A DNA stretch of 64,000 nt from Streptomyces sp. NBC_01314 (GCF_041435215.1 NZ_CP108394.1:6820001-6884000), one strand, 5' to 3'. Shown: positions 50,835-60,010, counted from the stretch's first letter. The notes: generated by a model not told the origin, from the letters alone. A program made the numbers and translations.

Positions 50835-51524
50835 ATGATGGCATTCATGAAGGGACGAGTCCTTGTCGTCGACGACGACACCGCACTGGCCGAGATGCTC
50901 GGCATTGTGTTGCGTGGTGAAGGTTTTGAGCCGTCTTTCGTAGCCGACGGCGACAAGGCGCTGGCCGCGTTCCGTGAGGCCAAACCGGATCTGGTGCTGC
51001 TGGATCTGATGCTGCCGGGCCGGGACGGGATCGAGGTGTGCCGTCTGATCAGGGCGGAGTCCGGGGTGCCGATCGTGATGCTCACGGCGAAGAGCGACAC
51101 CGTCGATGTGGTGGTCGGCCTGGAGTCGGGCGCGGATGACTACATCGTGAAGCCGTTCAAGCCGAAGGAGCTGGTGGCCCGGATCCGGGCGCGCCTGAGG
51201 AGGTCGGAGGAGCCGGCGCCGGAGCAGCTCGCCATAGGTGACCTGGTCATCGATGTGGCCGGGCACTCGGTGAAGCGTGAGGGGCAGTCGATCGCGCTGA
51301 CGCCGCTGGAGTTCGATCTGCTGGTGGCGCTGGCGCGGAAGCCGTGGCAGGTGTTCACTCGGGAGGTTCTGCTGGAGCAGGTCTGGGGGTATCGCCACGC
51401 GGCGGACACCCGTCTGGTGAACGTTCATGTGCAGCGGCTGCGTTCCAAGGTCGAGAAGGACCCGGAGCGGCCGGAGATCGTGGTGACCGTCCGTGGTGTC
51501 GGATACAAGGCAGGACCCAGCTGA
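50835..51524 (+). CDS. mtrA: MtrA, OmpR-type response regulator
   Basis: 229 residues. The receiver domain has VVDDDTALAEML with the acidic pocket, D57 in LVLLDLMLPGRDG as the phosphorylation site, and the TAKSD and VKPFKP segments. The C-terminal winged helix ends VTVRGVGYKAGPS. It is nearly identical to other Streptomyces MtrA proteins, which control development, wall and antibiotic genes. ATGs at 50835, 50838 and 50847 are possible; the last begins MKGRVLVV and has no better ribosome site, while 50835 fits a leaderless start. mtrB begins 1 base after its stop. Confidence 0.96.
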   Translation: MMAFMKGRVLVVDDDTALAEMLGIVLRGEGFEPSFVADGDKALAAFREAKPDLVLLDLMLPGRDGIEVCRLIRAESGVPIVMLTAKSDTVDVVVGLESGADDYIVKPFKPKELVARIRARLRRSEEPAPEQLAIGDLVIDVAGHSVKREGQSIALTPLEFDLLVALARKPWQVFTREVLLEQVWGYRHAADTRLVNVHVQRLRSKVEKDPERPEIVVTVRGVGYKAGPS

Positions 51525-51525
51525 C

Positions 51526-53613
51526 ATGTCCGGTGACAGTGCCGCTTCGGCGCCCGGCCAGCCGGGGACCCGCGCGGAGCGGCCTGTCGGCCGGAAGTCG
51601 TCGGGTTCCCGCTGGGGGCGTCTCCTTGCGGGCGGGTTGCTGCAGGGCGGAGTCCAGGGCAGCCCGGTTCTGAGGTTGTTCATGCGCTGGGTGCGCCGTC
51701 CGCTGCTGCCCGTGATGCGGCTGTGGCGGCGCAACATCCAGCTCAGGGTCGTCGTGACGACCCTGCTGATGTCGCTCAGCGTCGTGCTGCTGCTGGGTTT
51801 CGTCGTCATCGGGCAGGTCCGTAACGGATTGCTGGACGCCAAGGTGAAGGCCTCGCAGAGCCAGGCCACCGGCGGTTTCACGGTGGCCGAGCAGAAGGCC
51901 GACAGTGAGGCGAACGCGGCCGGGAACGAAAACGCGGAGCCGGACGGCGACCGGGTGCAGAACGTCGGCGAGTGGACGACCAACCTGGTGAGTTCGCTCT
52001 CCAGCGGCGGCCAGGGCGCGTTCGACGTCGTGACGCTCAGTCCCGCCTCCGCGGACGGTGACACCGGAGGCCTCGGGCCCCGTGTCTCCGGGGGCGTGCA
52101 ATGGGACGTCAGCGTGCCTGTGGAGCTGCGTGAGCGGGTCGACGACGGCGCCGGCGCGGTCCAGAGCTACACACGGATCCACTACAACAACGGCCAGGAG
52201 TCCCAGCCGGCGCTGATCATCGGCAAGCAGGTCAACGACCCCAACAGCAAGCCGTACCAGCTGTACTACCTCTTCCCGCTCACTCAGGAGGAGAAGTCCC
52301 TGAGCCTGGTCAAGGGGACGCTGGCGACGGCCGGGCTGTTCGTCGTGGTGCTGCTCGGGGCCATCGCCTGGCTCGTGGTGCGGCAGGTCGTCACACCCGT
52401 GCGGATGGCGGCCGGGATCGCCGAGCGGCTGTCCGCCGGGCGGCTGCAGGAACGGATGAAGGTCAGCGGCGAGGACGACATCGCGCGGCTCGGCGAGGCC
52501 TTCAACAAGATGGCGCAGAATTTGCAGCTGAAGATCCAGCAGCTGGAGGACCTGTCGCGGATGCAGCGGCGGTTCGTCTCGGACGTGTCGCACGAGCTGC
52601 GTACGCCGCTGACGACCGTACGGATGGCGGCCGATGTCATCCATGACGCGCGCGTGGACTTCGACCCGGTGACCGCGCGGTCGGCCGAACTGCTCGCCGA
52701 CCAGCTGGACCGGTTCGAGTCGCTGCTCGCAGACCTGCTGGAGATCAGCCGGTTCGACGCGGGCGCGGCGGCCCTGGAAGCCGAGCCGATAGACCTGCGC
52801 GGGGTCGTGCGGAAGGTCGTCAGCGGGGCGGAGCCGCTCGCCGAGCGCAAGGGGACGCGGATACGGGTAGCGGGGGACCAGCAACCCGTCGTGGCCGAGG
52901 CCGACGCCCGGCGCGTGGAGCGGGTGCTGCGCAACCTCGTGGTCAACGCCGTGGAGCACGGCGAGGGCAGGGACGTGGTGGTCAAGCTCGCGGCGGCGGG
53001 CGGCGCGGTCGCGGTCGCGGTGCGCGACTACGGAGTGGGGCTGAAGCCGGGGGAGGCGACGCGGGTGTTCAGCCGTTTCTGGCGGGCGGACCCGGCGCGC
53101 GCGCGTACCACCGGCGGTACGGGACTGGGGTTGTCCATCGCCCTGGAGGACGCCCGGCTGCACGGGGGCTGGCTGCAGGCGTGGGGCGAGCCCGGAGGCG
53201 GTTCGCAGTTCCGGCTCACCCTGCCGAGGACGGCGGACGAGCCGCTGCGCGGGTCCCCGATACCGCTGGAACCGAAGGACTCCCGGCGAAACCGTGGACT
53301 CAATGACGCCGGTCTGCCGCTCGGTGGCGGCGGCAAGCTCGCCACGGTGCCGGTCCAGGCCGGTGAGCACGGGGCCGCGCGGGCGGCCATAGGGCCCAGG
53401 CCGGGAGCCGGACAGGCTCCCACGGCCGACCCGACGGCGCTGCCGGGCAACGGCGCGCGCGTGGTGCCCCGGCCCGGCACGCCGTCCGTGACCCCGCCCC
53501 AGGCTTCGCCGTCGCGGCGGCCCGACGGTGGTGCGGGACGGGCCGAGGAGAGGCCGGCGGAGAGCGATGCGGAGCGGCAGCACGAGCAGGGGGAGGCATT
53601 CCGTGGGCGCTGA
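51526..53613 (+). CDS. mtrB: MtrB, membrane sensor histidine kinase
   Basis: 695 residues. TM1 lies at about 75-96, a sensor region outside the membrane at about 97-262, and TM2 at about 265-285. A HAMP domain precedes the phospho-acceptor H356 in VSDVSHELRTPLT. The ATPase domain shows NLVVNAVEHGEG and TGGTGLGLSIALEDA. The last 110 residues are Pro/Arg-rich and variable. It phosphorylates MtrA in response to envelope signals. AGGA lies about 10 bases before the ATG. It overlaps lpqB by 11 bases. Confidence 0.96.
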   Translation: MSGDSAASAPGQPGTRAERPVGRKSSGSRWGRLLAGGLLQGGVQGSPVLRLFMRWVRRPLLPVMRLWRRNIQLRVVVTTLLMSLSVVLLLGFVVIGQVRNGLLDAKVKASQSQATGGFTVAEQKADSEANAAGNENAEPDGDRVQNVGEWTTNLVSSLSSGGQGAFDVVTLSPASADGDTGGLGPRVSGGVQWDVSVPVELRERVDDGAGAVQSYTRIHYNNGQESQPALIIGKQVNDPNSKPYQLYYLFPLTQEEKSLSLVKGTLATAGLFVVVLLGAIAWLVVRQVVTPVRMAAGIAERLSAGRLQERMKVSGEDDIARLGEAFNKMAQNLQLKIQQLEDLSRMQRRFVSDVSHELRTPLTTVRMAADVIHDARVDFDPVTARSAELLADQLDRFESLLADLLEISRFDAGAAALEAEPIDLRGVVRKVVSGAEPLAERKGTRIRVAGDQQPVVAEADARRVERVLRNLVVNAVEHGEGRDVVVKLAAAGGAVAVAVRDYGVGLKPGEATRVFSRFWRADPARARTTGGTGLGLSIALEDARLHGGWLQAWGEPGGGSQFRLTLPRTADEPLRGSPIPLEPKDSRRNRGLNDAGLPLGGGGKLATVPVQAGEHGAARAAIGPRPGAGQAPTADPTALPGNGARVVPRPGTPSVTPPQASPSRRPDGGAGRAEERPAESDAERQHEQGEAFRGR

Positions 53614-55438
53614 CCGCGCGGAAGGCGACCGTAGGCGTCCGGGTCGGGTGGCCGCGCGTATCGGGGGTGTCGGCATCAGTGCCGTCCTGCTGGCGGGGTG
53701 CGCCTCGATGCCGGACAGCGGTGACATGCGTGACGTCGAGTCCACCCCGAGACAGGAATCGAAGGTGCGGGTCATCGCGCTGCAGCCCGCCGACGACGCC
53801 GAGCCGCAGGAGATCGTGCAGGGCTTCCTGGAAGCCCTGACCAGCGATGACCTGGGATACGAGACCGCACGCAAATACCTGACGGGCGACGCGGCCAAGG
53901 AATGGGATCCGGGCGAGTCGACCACGGTCCTCGCCGAGGCACCCACCCCCTACACCCAGGTCACGGGGGAGCGGCCCGACGCCGACAAGTCCCGGTACGA
54001 GCTGTCCGGCCTGAACGTCGCCCGGGTCGATGGGCAGCATGCGTACAGGCCCACCAGCGGCGAATACCGCAAGACCGTGCACCTCACGCGCGTGAAGGAC
54101 ACCAAGCAGTGGCGCATCGACCGGCTGCCGCCGGGTGTGGTGCTCGGCAGGTCGGACTTCGAGCGCAACTACAAGTCCGTCAACAAGTACTACTTCACCT
54201 CCGCCGCGCAGTCCGGTGAGCCGGGGACCGTCGCCGACCCGGTCTATGTACGCAGCCAGGTCGACCCGGTGACCCAGGTGGTCCGGGACCTGCTGAAGGG
54301 CCCCACCAGCTGGCTCAACCCGGTCGCGAGGACGAGTTTCCCCTCCGGTACGGCCCTGAAGAAGGGCACCCGGGCGCTGACGCCCGACGATCAGAACAGG
54401 CTGGTCGTGCCGCTGAACAAGAAGGCCGACCGCGTCTCGGACAGCCGATGCAGGGAGATGGCCGCCCAACTGCTCTTCACCCTTCAGGACTACATGCCCA
54501 CGGGCGTGGACGAGGTGGAGCTGCAGGGGTCGACCGGCGCCCAGTTGTGCGTGCTCCTTGAGGGAGAGGCCGACATCAGCGCCGCGCACGGCTTCGGCAA
54601 GAGCGCGGCGTACGAGTACTTCATCGACGGCGACCACAAGCTCGTACGGCTGTCCGAGCGGGATCCGGTGACCACGCCGACGGCCGTTCCCGGCGCGCTC
54701 GGTGAGGGCGAGAAGCAGTTGCGGTCCGCCGCTGTGTCGCGTGACGAGGACCGCGCGGCGGGAGTGTCGGCCGACGGGAGGGATCTGTACGTGGCACCGC
54801 TGACGGCGGGGGGCACGCTCGCAGACCCGGCGCTGCGCAGCGCCGGTGCCACCGCGAAGGACCGGCTGACGACGCCCAGTTGGGACGGGCGGGGCGACCT
54901 GTGGGTGGCCGACCGCGACCCGAAGAACCCCCGGCTGCTGGTTCTGGCGGACGGCATGGGCGAGCCGCTGGAGGTCAGGACGCCCAACCTCGACGGGCGC
55001 ATCGAGGCGGTGCGGGTGGCCGCCGACGGTGTGCGCGTGGCGCTGATCCTGGAAAGCGAGGGCAAGCGGGCGCTGTACATCGGGCGCATCGAGCGGGACG
55101 CCGACGCGGAGAGCACCACCGTCTCGATCGTCGAACTGCGGTCCGTCACACCGGACCCGGAGGACGTCACCGCCATGTCGTGGGCGGGTGACAGCCAACT
55201 CGTGGTCGTGGGGCGCGAACCCGGCAGAGTGCAGCAGATGCGGTACGTCCGGGTCGACGGCTCCCCGACGCCGGGCTCCGGGCCCTCCGCGCTCACCGGT
55301 GTGGAGGAGATCGCCGCGTCCGAGGACGAGAGCCAGCCGCTGGTCGCGCACTCGGCGGACGGGATCGTCCGGCTGTCCCCGGGGGCGCAGTGGCAGACGG
55401 TGGTCAAGGAAGGGTCGGCGCCGGTCTATCCGGGGTGA
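53603..55438 (+). CDS. lpqB: LpqB, lipoprotein partner of MtrAB
   Basis: 611 residues. A type II signal peptide ends in the lipobox VLLAGC with the lipidated Cys33. The N-terminal part (about 55-290) has the GerMN-like domain, including VRDLLKGPTSWLNP. The C-terminal half is a beta-propeller-like domain (GDLWVADRDPKNPRLL and similar blades). In mycobacteria LpqB binds the outer part of MtrB and tunes the kinase. The GTG at 53603 is 8 bases after GGGAGG and lies inside the end of mtrB, so the three genes form an operon. Confidence 0.93.
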   Translation: MGADRAEGDRRRPGRVAARIGGVGISAVLLAGCASMPDSGDMRDVESTPRQESKVRVIALQPADDAEPQEIVQGFLEALTSDDLGYETARKYLTGDAAKEWDPGESTTVLAEAPTPYTQVTGERPDADKSRYELSGLNVARVDGQHAYRPTSGEYRKTVHLTRVKDTKQWRIDRLPPGVVLGRSDFERNYKSVNKYYFTSAAQSGEPGTVADPVYVRSQVDPVTQVVRDLLKGPTSWLNPVARTSFPSGTALKKGTRALTPDDQNRLVVPLNKKADRVSDSRCREMAAQLLFTLQDYMPTGVDEVELQGSTGAQLCVLLEGEADISAAHGFGKSAAYEYFIDGDHKLVRLSERDPVTTPTAVPGALGEGEKQLRSAAVSRDEDRAAGVSADGRDLYVAPLTAGGTLADPALRSAGATAKDRLTTPSWDGRGDLWVADRDPKNPRLLVLADGMGEPLEVRTPNLDGRIEAVRVAADGVRVALILESEGKRALYIGRIERDADAESTTVSIVELRSVTPDPEDVTAMSWAGDSQLVVVGREPGRVQQMRYVRVDGSPTPGSGPSALTGVEEIAASEDESQPLVAHSADGIVRLSPGAQWQTVVKEGSAPVYPG

Positions 55439-55947
55439 GGGACGCAATGGGCGGTACGTCCGGTGCTTCTGGGGCGTGCGGTGCCTGCGGTGCCTGAGGT
55501 GCATCTGTGGGTGGAGTGAGGCCTGGTGCTGCGGTGTGTCCGGTGAGGCTGGGCGCTCTGCGGGGGTGATCCGCAGGCGGGTCGCCGCTGTCCGTCGGCT
55601 GCCCAGGGGCGGCTTCGGCGGGCCGCTGTGGCCTTCCCCCGTGGCTTACGGCCGCCGGGGCCAGGCGCGCTCCTGTGACCTGCGGTTCTACGGTCCTGAG
55701 GCCTCGTCGCCGAGCGGGGATCGGGCGCTGAGGGCTTTGTGGCCGTGGTCCCGGGTGGGCTTGGCGGGACGAAGGGCTTGGGCGTCGAGAGCGACGATGC
55801 CGGTCGGTCATCTTGGGAGGGCACTCGGTCATCTTCGGGCGTCCGTCATGCGTGTGGGTGACGTCCTCTCTGTGATTGCGGTGAGTTGTCCACAGACGGT
55901 TGTCCACAGGGGTGGCAGGGCTTCGCATGGGTTGGCACAGTGTGGGC
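55439..55947. other. 509-base intergenic region between lpqB and the comF-like gene
   Basis: I see no convincing gene. A minus-strand Pro/Arg/Ser-rich open frame crosses it but looks like an antisense artefact. Near the left end GCGGTGCCT is repeated in tandem, CGGTCATCTT occurs twice near 55805-55835, and two DnaA boxes lie at 55886-55908. Confidence 0.6.
55886..55908 (+). promoter_or_regulatory. Two tandem consensus DnaA boxes
   Basis: TTGTCCACA occurs at 55886-55894 and again at 55900-55908, in the same orientation with a 5-base gap. This is the preferred DnaA box of Streptomyces. It lies 40 bases before the comF-like start. It could be a DnaA titration or regulatory site; nothing else of a replication origin is present. 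Confidence 0.65.
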
Positions 55948-56739
55948 ATGCGGGGGTGGTGGCAGGACCTCACGGATCTGGTGCTGCCGGCCGAGTGCGG
56001 AGGCTGCGGGAGGCTTCGCGCGGTGCTCTGCCCGGAGTGCCGCGCGGCTCTGACCGGGACCGCGCCGTGCCGGGTGCGGCCGGTGCCGGAGCCGTCGGGG
56101 TTGCCCGTGGTGCACGCGGCGGCCCCGTACGAGGACGCGGTGCGGGCCACGCTGATCGCGCACAAGGAACGGGGTGCGCTGGCGCTCGCCCGACCGCTCG
56201 GCACGGCCTTGGCAGGGGCCGTACGGGCGGGTGGGGACGGGCCGGTGCTGCTGGTCCCGGTGCCGTCCGCGCGGCGGGCGGTGCGGGCGCGGGGGCACGA
56301 CCCGGCACGGCGGATCGCGCTCGCGGCCGCCGGGGAGCTGCGGCGTACCGGGACGCCGGCCCGGGTGGCCGGGGTGCTGCGGCAGCGGCGGGCCGTGGCC
56401 GATCAGTCGGGGCTGGACTCCCGGCAGCGGCTGCACAACCTCGCGGGTGCCCTGGAGGTGGCCGCCGGGGGTACCCGGCTGCTGGGCAGCGGGCCGGTCG
56501 TGCTCGTGGACGACCTGATGACGACGGGTGCCTCGCTCGCGGAGGCGGCACGGGCGGTGCGGTCGGCCCGGGACGGATGGGCGACCGAGCCGCGGCACTC
56601 CGCCGCGGAACGAAAGGCGAAGGAGGAGGTGCGCACACAAGGCGTGACGGGAATGGCGGGCGTGGACGGCGCCCGAGACAGGATCAGCGCGGCGGTGGTC
56701 GCCGCGCCACCCGACTCTTTCCAAATAAACCGGAACTGA
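55948..56739 (+). CDS. ComF family phosphoribosyltransferase-like protein
   Basis: 263 residues. A zinc-ribbon start with ECGGCGRLRAVLCPECRAAL is followed by a type I PRTase fold whose signature is VVLVDDLMTTGASL (about 186-199). The middle has VPVPSARRAVRARGHD. ComF relatives take part in DNA uptake in competent bacteria; in Streptomyces the role is unknown. The ATG at 55948 was chosen on family length; an in-frame ATG at 55927 is possible. It sits directly behind the tandem DnaA boxes. The orthologue occupies the same place between lpqB and hpf in M. tuberculosis. Confidence 0.85.
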   Translation: MRGWWQDLTDLVLPAECGGCGRLRAVLCPECRAALTGTAPCRVRPVPEPSGLPVVHAAAPYEDAVRATLIAHKERGALALARPLGTALAGAVRAGGDGPVLLVPVPSARRAVRARGHDPARRIALAAAGELRRTGTPARVAGVLRQRRAVADQSGLDSRQRLHNLAGALEVAAGGTRLLGSGPVVLVDDLMTTGASLAEAARAVRSARDGWATEPRHSAAERKAKEEVRTQGVTGMAGVDGARDRISAAVVAAPPDSFQINRN

Positions 56740-57053
56740 CAGAGAACTTGCATCGTTGCAGGTAACGAACGGGCGAATTCACCTGAACGGAGGTACGCCC
56801 CAGTAGAGGGTGACGACATCCGTCCGGGCGAGATATGTTCGGATGTGAGGGAATGGCCCCGGCCGTTCACCACATATTTGAATGCTGCGCTGCGGCTTTT
56901 CCGAATCACCCCGCGCTGGTGGGTGGAGATCTTGTCCACGGGGGAGGAGGAGGTGGAAGTCACCGAGTCCGCGGTTCCGGGAGCCACCGGAACCTGGTGC
57001 ACAAGGGAGATGCTCCGCCAGTGGAGCGGAGCAATCCGGGAACGGAGTTCTGC
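56740..57053 (+). other. hpf: Long leader and promoter region of hpf
   Basis: 314 bases without a gene. GTGACG (56810-56815) and TATGTT (56834-56839), 18 bases apart, form a possible promoter, which gives a leader of about 200 bases. The leader holds the hairpin at 57011-57033. A GGTAACGAAC near 56761 resembles the motif upstream of mtrA. Confidence 0.5.
57011..57033 (+). promoter_or_regulatory. hpf: Hairpin just upstream of the hpf start
   Basis: TGCTCCGC (57011-57018) pairs perfectly with GCGGAGCA (57026-57033) around a 7-base loop. It ends 20 bases before the GTG start and near the GGAG ribosome site. It could control translation or mRNA stability. Confidence 0.5.
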
Positions 57054-57746
57054 GTGGACATCGTCGTCAAGGGCCGCAAGACCGAGGTGCCCGAGCGGTT
57101 CCGCAAGCACGTGGCCGAGAAGCTGAAGCTGGAGAAGATCCAGAAGCTCGACGGCAAGGTGATCAGCCTCGACGTCGAGGTGTCCAAGGAGCCCAACCCC
57201 CGACAGGCCGACCGCAGTGACCGGGTGGAGATCACGCTCCACTCGCGGGGGCCGGTGATCAGGGCCGAGGCAGCGGCAAGCGATGCGTATGCGGCGCTCG
57301 ACCTGGCGGCGGACAAGCTGGAAGCCCGGCTGCGCAAGCAGCACGACAAGCGTTACACGCGCCGAGGCGCGCGCAGGCTCACGGCCGCGGAGGTCGCCGA
57401 CCACGTCCCCGGCGTGGCGACCCTCAACGGCAACGGATACGTCGCCGACGAGGAGAAGCCGGACGGCGTGCCCACCAAGAAGATCGGCTCGCTGGAGGTC
57501 AAGGGCGAAGGCCCCCTCGTCGTCCGCGAGAAGACCCATGTCGCTTCCCCGATGACCCTCGACCAGGCTCTCTACGAGATGGAGCTGGTCGGGCACGACT
57601 TCTACCTCTTCGTCGACTCCGAGACCAAGGAACCCAGTGTCGTCTACCGGCGGCATGCCTACGACTACGGCGTCATCCACCTCAGCACGGACCCGATGGT
57701 CGCCCAGGCGCATTCGGACGCCGCGGGTGGCGCGCTCGGCGGCTGA
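57054..57746 (+). CDS. hpf: Long-form ribosome hibernation promoting factor
   Basis: 230 residues. The N-terminal domain (about 1-100) starts MDIVVKGRKTEVPERFRKHV and carries the basic helix of HPF that enters the 30S mRNA channel. A linker rich in Pro/Gly/Glu precedes the C-terminal dimer domain (about 165-225), with ASPMTLDQALYEMELVGHDF and YRRHAYDYGVIHL. Long HPF alone makes inactive 100S ribosomes in dormant cells. The GTG at 57054 lies about 8 bases after GGAG. Upstream codons are not conserved. It is divergent in role from the rRNA operon 14 kb away: one makes ribosomes, the other stores them. Confidence 0.94.
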   Translation: MDIVVKGRKTEVPERFRKHVAEKLKLEKIQKLDGKVISLDVEVSKEPNPRQADRSDRVEITLHSRGPVIRAEAAASDAYAALDLAADKLEARLRKQHDKRYTRRGARRLTAAEVADHVPGVATLNGNGYVADEEKPDGVPTKKIGSLEVKGEGPLVVREKTHVASPMTLDQALYEMELVGHDFYLFVDSETKEPSVVYRRHAYDYGVIHLSTDPMVAQAHSDAAGGALGG

Positions 57747-57951
57747 GCACGCTGGGTGACAGCTGAGCCGGTGCCCCTGGAGCGCCTGTGCGCCCCCAGG
57801 GGCACCGGTGTGCGACCCCTTGGGGCCCGCTCTGTCAGCGCAGTGCGGGCCGGGCATGGAATCATGGCCGAACCGGCCTCAACCGGGGGGTCGTTGCCTT
57901 GGGTTGGCGATGGCACAGAAACACGGGCCACGGCCTTCAGGGGGAGGAACG

Positions 57952-58701
57952 ATGGCGGGCAGCAGTTTCGGACCGATGCGTGACGAGGGTGCCGACGAAG
58001 TCTCCGCCGGTATGGGCTCGACCGCGGACTCCTCGCGCAAGGAGCCGATCCGGGTCCTCGTCGTGGACGACCACGCGCTTTTCCGCCGCGGTCTGGAGAT
58101 CGTGCTCGCCGCCGAGGAGGACATCCAGGTCGTCGGCGAGGCCGGTGACGGGGCGGAGGCGGTCGACAAGGCCGCGGATCTGCTGCCCGACATCGTGCTG
58201 ATGGACGTACGGATGCCCAAGCGTGGTGGTATCGAGGCGTGCACCTCCATCAAGGAGGTGGCCCCCAGCGCGAAGATCATCATGCTGACGATCAGCGACG
58301 AGGAGGCCGACCTCTACGACGCGATCAAGGCGGGGGCGACCGGTTATCTCCTCAAGGAGATCTCCACGGACGAGGTGGCCACGGCCATTCGCGCGGTCGC
58401 CGACGGACAATCGCAGATCAGCCCCTCGATGGCGTCGAAGCTGCTCACCGAGTTCAAGTCCATGATTCAGCGGACCGACGAGCGGCGCCTCGTGCCGGCC
58501 CCGCGGCTGACGGACCGGGAACTGGAAGTGCTCAAGCTCGTGGCGACCGGGATGAACAATCGGGACATCGCCAAGGAGCTGTTCATTTCCGAGAACACCG
58601 TGAAGAACCACGTACGCAACATCCTGGAGAAGCTGCAGCTGCACTCCAGGATGGAGGCCGTGGTGTACGCGATGCGGGAGAAGATCCTCGAAATCCGCTA
58701 G
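57952..58701 (+). CDS. Orphan NarL/LuxR-type response regulator
   Basis: 249 residues. The receiver domain starts at about residue 33 (IRVLVVDDHALFRRG) with D85 in LMDVRMPKRGG as the phosphate acceptor. A LuxR-type helix-turn-helix is at about 180-245: LTDRELEVLKLVATGMNNRDIAKELFISENTVKNHVRNIL. No kinase gene is adjacent, so its signal partner is elsewhere or it is not phosphorylated. The ATG at 57952 has GGGGAGGAA 5-7 bases upstream. Its stop overlaps the stop of the convergent glycosylase gene in a shared CTAG. The family is typical of conserved Streptomyces regulators next to secA. Confidence 0.93.
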   Translation: MAGSSFGPMRDEGADEVSAGMGSTADSSRKEPIRVLVVDDHALFRRGLEIVLAAEEDIQVVGEAGDGAEAVDKAADLLPDIVLMDVRMPKRGGIEACTSIKEVAPSAKIIMLTISDEEADLYDAIKAGATGYLLKEISTDEVATAIRAVADGQSQISPSMASKLLTEFKSMIQRTDERRLVPAPRLTDRELEVLKLVATGMNNRDIAKELFISENTVKNHVRNILEKLQLHSRMEAVVYAMREKILEIR

Positions 58702-59888
58702 GCCACCGCGCGCACCAGAGGCTCCCGTAGTTCCGGGGCGTCCACCCGCTCCACGCGTACGTCCGTGCAGTCCACCCAGGTCGCCGCCTCCAGAAGGGCC
58801 TGGGCCACGGCCGGGATCGCCTTGGGGCCGTCGAGAGTGACCTGTTTGGCGACCAGGGTGCGGCCGTCGCGGGCGGGGTCGACGCGGCCGACGAGTCGGC
58901 CGCCGGACAGGACCGGCATCGCGAAGTAGCCGTGGACGCGCTTCTGCTTGGGGACGTAGGCCTCCAGGCGGTGGGTGAAGCCGAAGATGCGTTCCGTGCG
59001 GGCCCGTTCCCAGATCAGGGAGTCGAACGGGGACAGCAGCGTGGTGCGGTGGCGGCCGCGCGGGGGTGCGGCCAGCGCCGCGGGGTCGGCCCAGGCAGGC
59101 TTGGCCCAGCCCTCCACCGTCACCGGGACCAGGCCCGCGTCGGCGACCACCGCGTCGAACTGCTCGCCCTTGAGGCGGTGGTAGTCGGCGATGTCCGCGC
59201 GGGTGCCGACGCCGAGGGCCTCGCCGGCCTGGCGGACCAGGCGGCGCACGCACTCAGTGTCGTCCAGCTCGTCGTGCAGCAGAGCGTCCGGGATCGCGCG
59301 CTCCGCGAGGTCGTACACCCGCTTCCAGCCGCGGCGCTCCACGCAGACCACCTCGCCGTACATCAGGGCGCGTTCGACGGCGACCTTCTCGCCGGACCAG
59401 TCCCACCATTCGCTGGTGCGTTTCGCGCCGCCCAGTTCCGTGGCCGTGAGGGGGCCCTCGGTGCGGAGCTGTTTGATGACGCGGTCGTAGGCGCCGTCCG
59501 GGAGCTGGTGGCCCCAGTGGGGGCGGGCCCGGTAGGCGCGGCGGCGGAAGGCGAAGTGGGGCCATTCCTCGATGGGGAGGATGCAGGCGGCGTGGGACCA
59601 GTACTCGAAGGCGTGGGGTCGTGCCGAAGGCGCGCCGGCGGGTGCGGCCGTCCAGTAGGCGCTGTCGACCGTGGCGCGGCCCACGGCGCCGAGGCGGGCG
59701 TACGGGATGAGTTCGTGGGAGCGGGCCAGGACCGAGATGGTGTCGAGTTGGACCGCGCCCAGGTGTCGCAGAACGCCGCGGACGCCGGATCTGCGGTCCG
59801 GGGCGCCGAGGAAGCCCTGCGCCCGGAGGGCGATTCGGCGGGCCTCGTCTGCGGTGAGTTCTGTGGTGGGGCGCGGGAGGGAGGTCAT
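58698..59888 (-). CDS. YcaQ/AlkX-like winged-helix DNA glycosylase
   Basis: 396 residues of the HTH_42 family. The N-terminal helices contain VLRHLGAVQLDTISVLARSH, where QLD fits the Q-x-D catalytic motif of E. coli YcaQ rather than the QxQ of AlkZ. The middle has WSHAACILPIEEWPHFAFRR, and the C-terminal part GRHRTTLLSPFDSLIWER and HGYFAMPVLSGG. YcaQ unhooks interstrand crosslinks and bulky adducts by glycosidic cleavage. The ATG at 59888 is in the family position. It converges on the response regulator with a 3-base stop overlap. It is the second repair glycosylase in the window. Confidence 0.88.
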   Translation of the reverse strand: MTSLPRPTTELTADEARRIALRAQGFLGAPDRRSGVRGVLRHLGAVQLDTISVLARSHELIPYARLGAVGRATVDSAYWTAAPAGAPSARPHAFEYWSHAACILPIEEWPHFAFRRRAYRARPHWGHQLPDGAYDRVIKQLRTEGPLTATELGGAKRTSEWWDWSGEKVAVERALMYGEVVCVERRGWKRVYDLAERAIPDALLHDELDDTECVRRLVRQAGEALGVGTRADIADYHRLKGEQFDAVVADAGLVPVTVEGWAKPAWADPAALAAPPRGRHRTTLLSPFDSLIWERARTERIFGFTHRLEAYVPKQKRVHGYFAMPVLSGGRLVGRVDPARDGRTLVAKQVTLDGPKAIPAVAQALLEAATWVDCTDVRVERVDAPELREPLVRAVA

Positions 59889-60010
59889 GCTCCGCAGGGT
59901 AGGGGAGGGCACTGACAGCGGGGGGTGAGCTGCGGGGTTGGGGGCGGGGCGGGTGCGGGCGCCGGGGTCGGTGCCGGTGCGGGTGCTCGGATCGGGTGGG
60001 GTGCCGTGCC

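Noticed and set aside
55404..56204. A minus-strand Pro/Arg-rich frame in the lpqB-comF gap
   Set aside because: It overlaps both neighbours, has low complexity and no good start.
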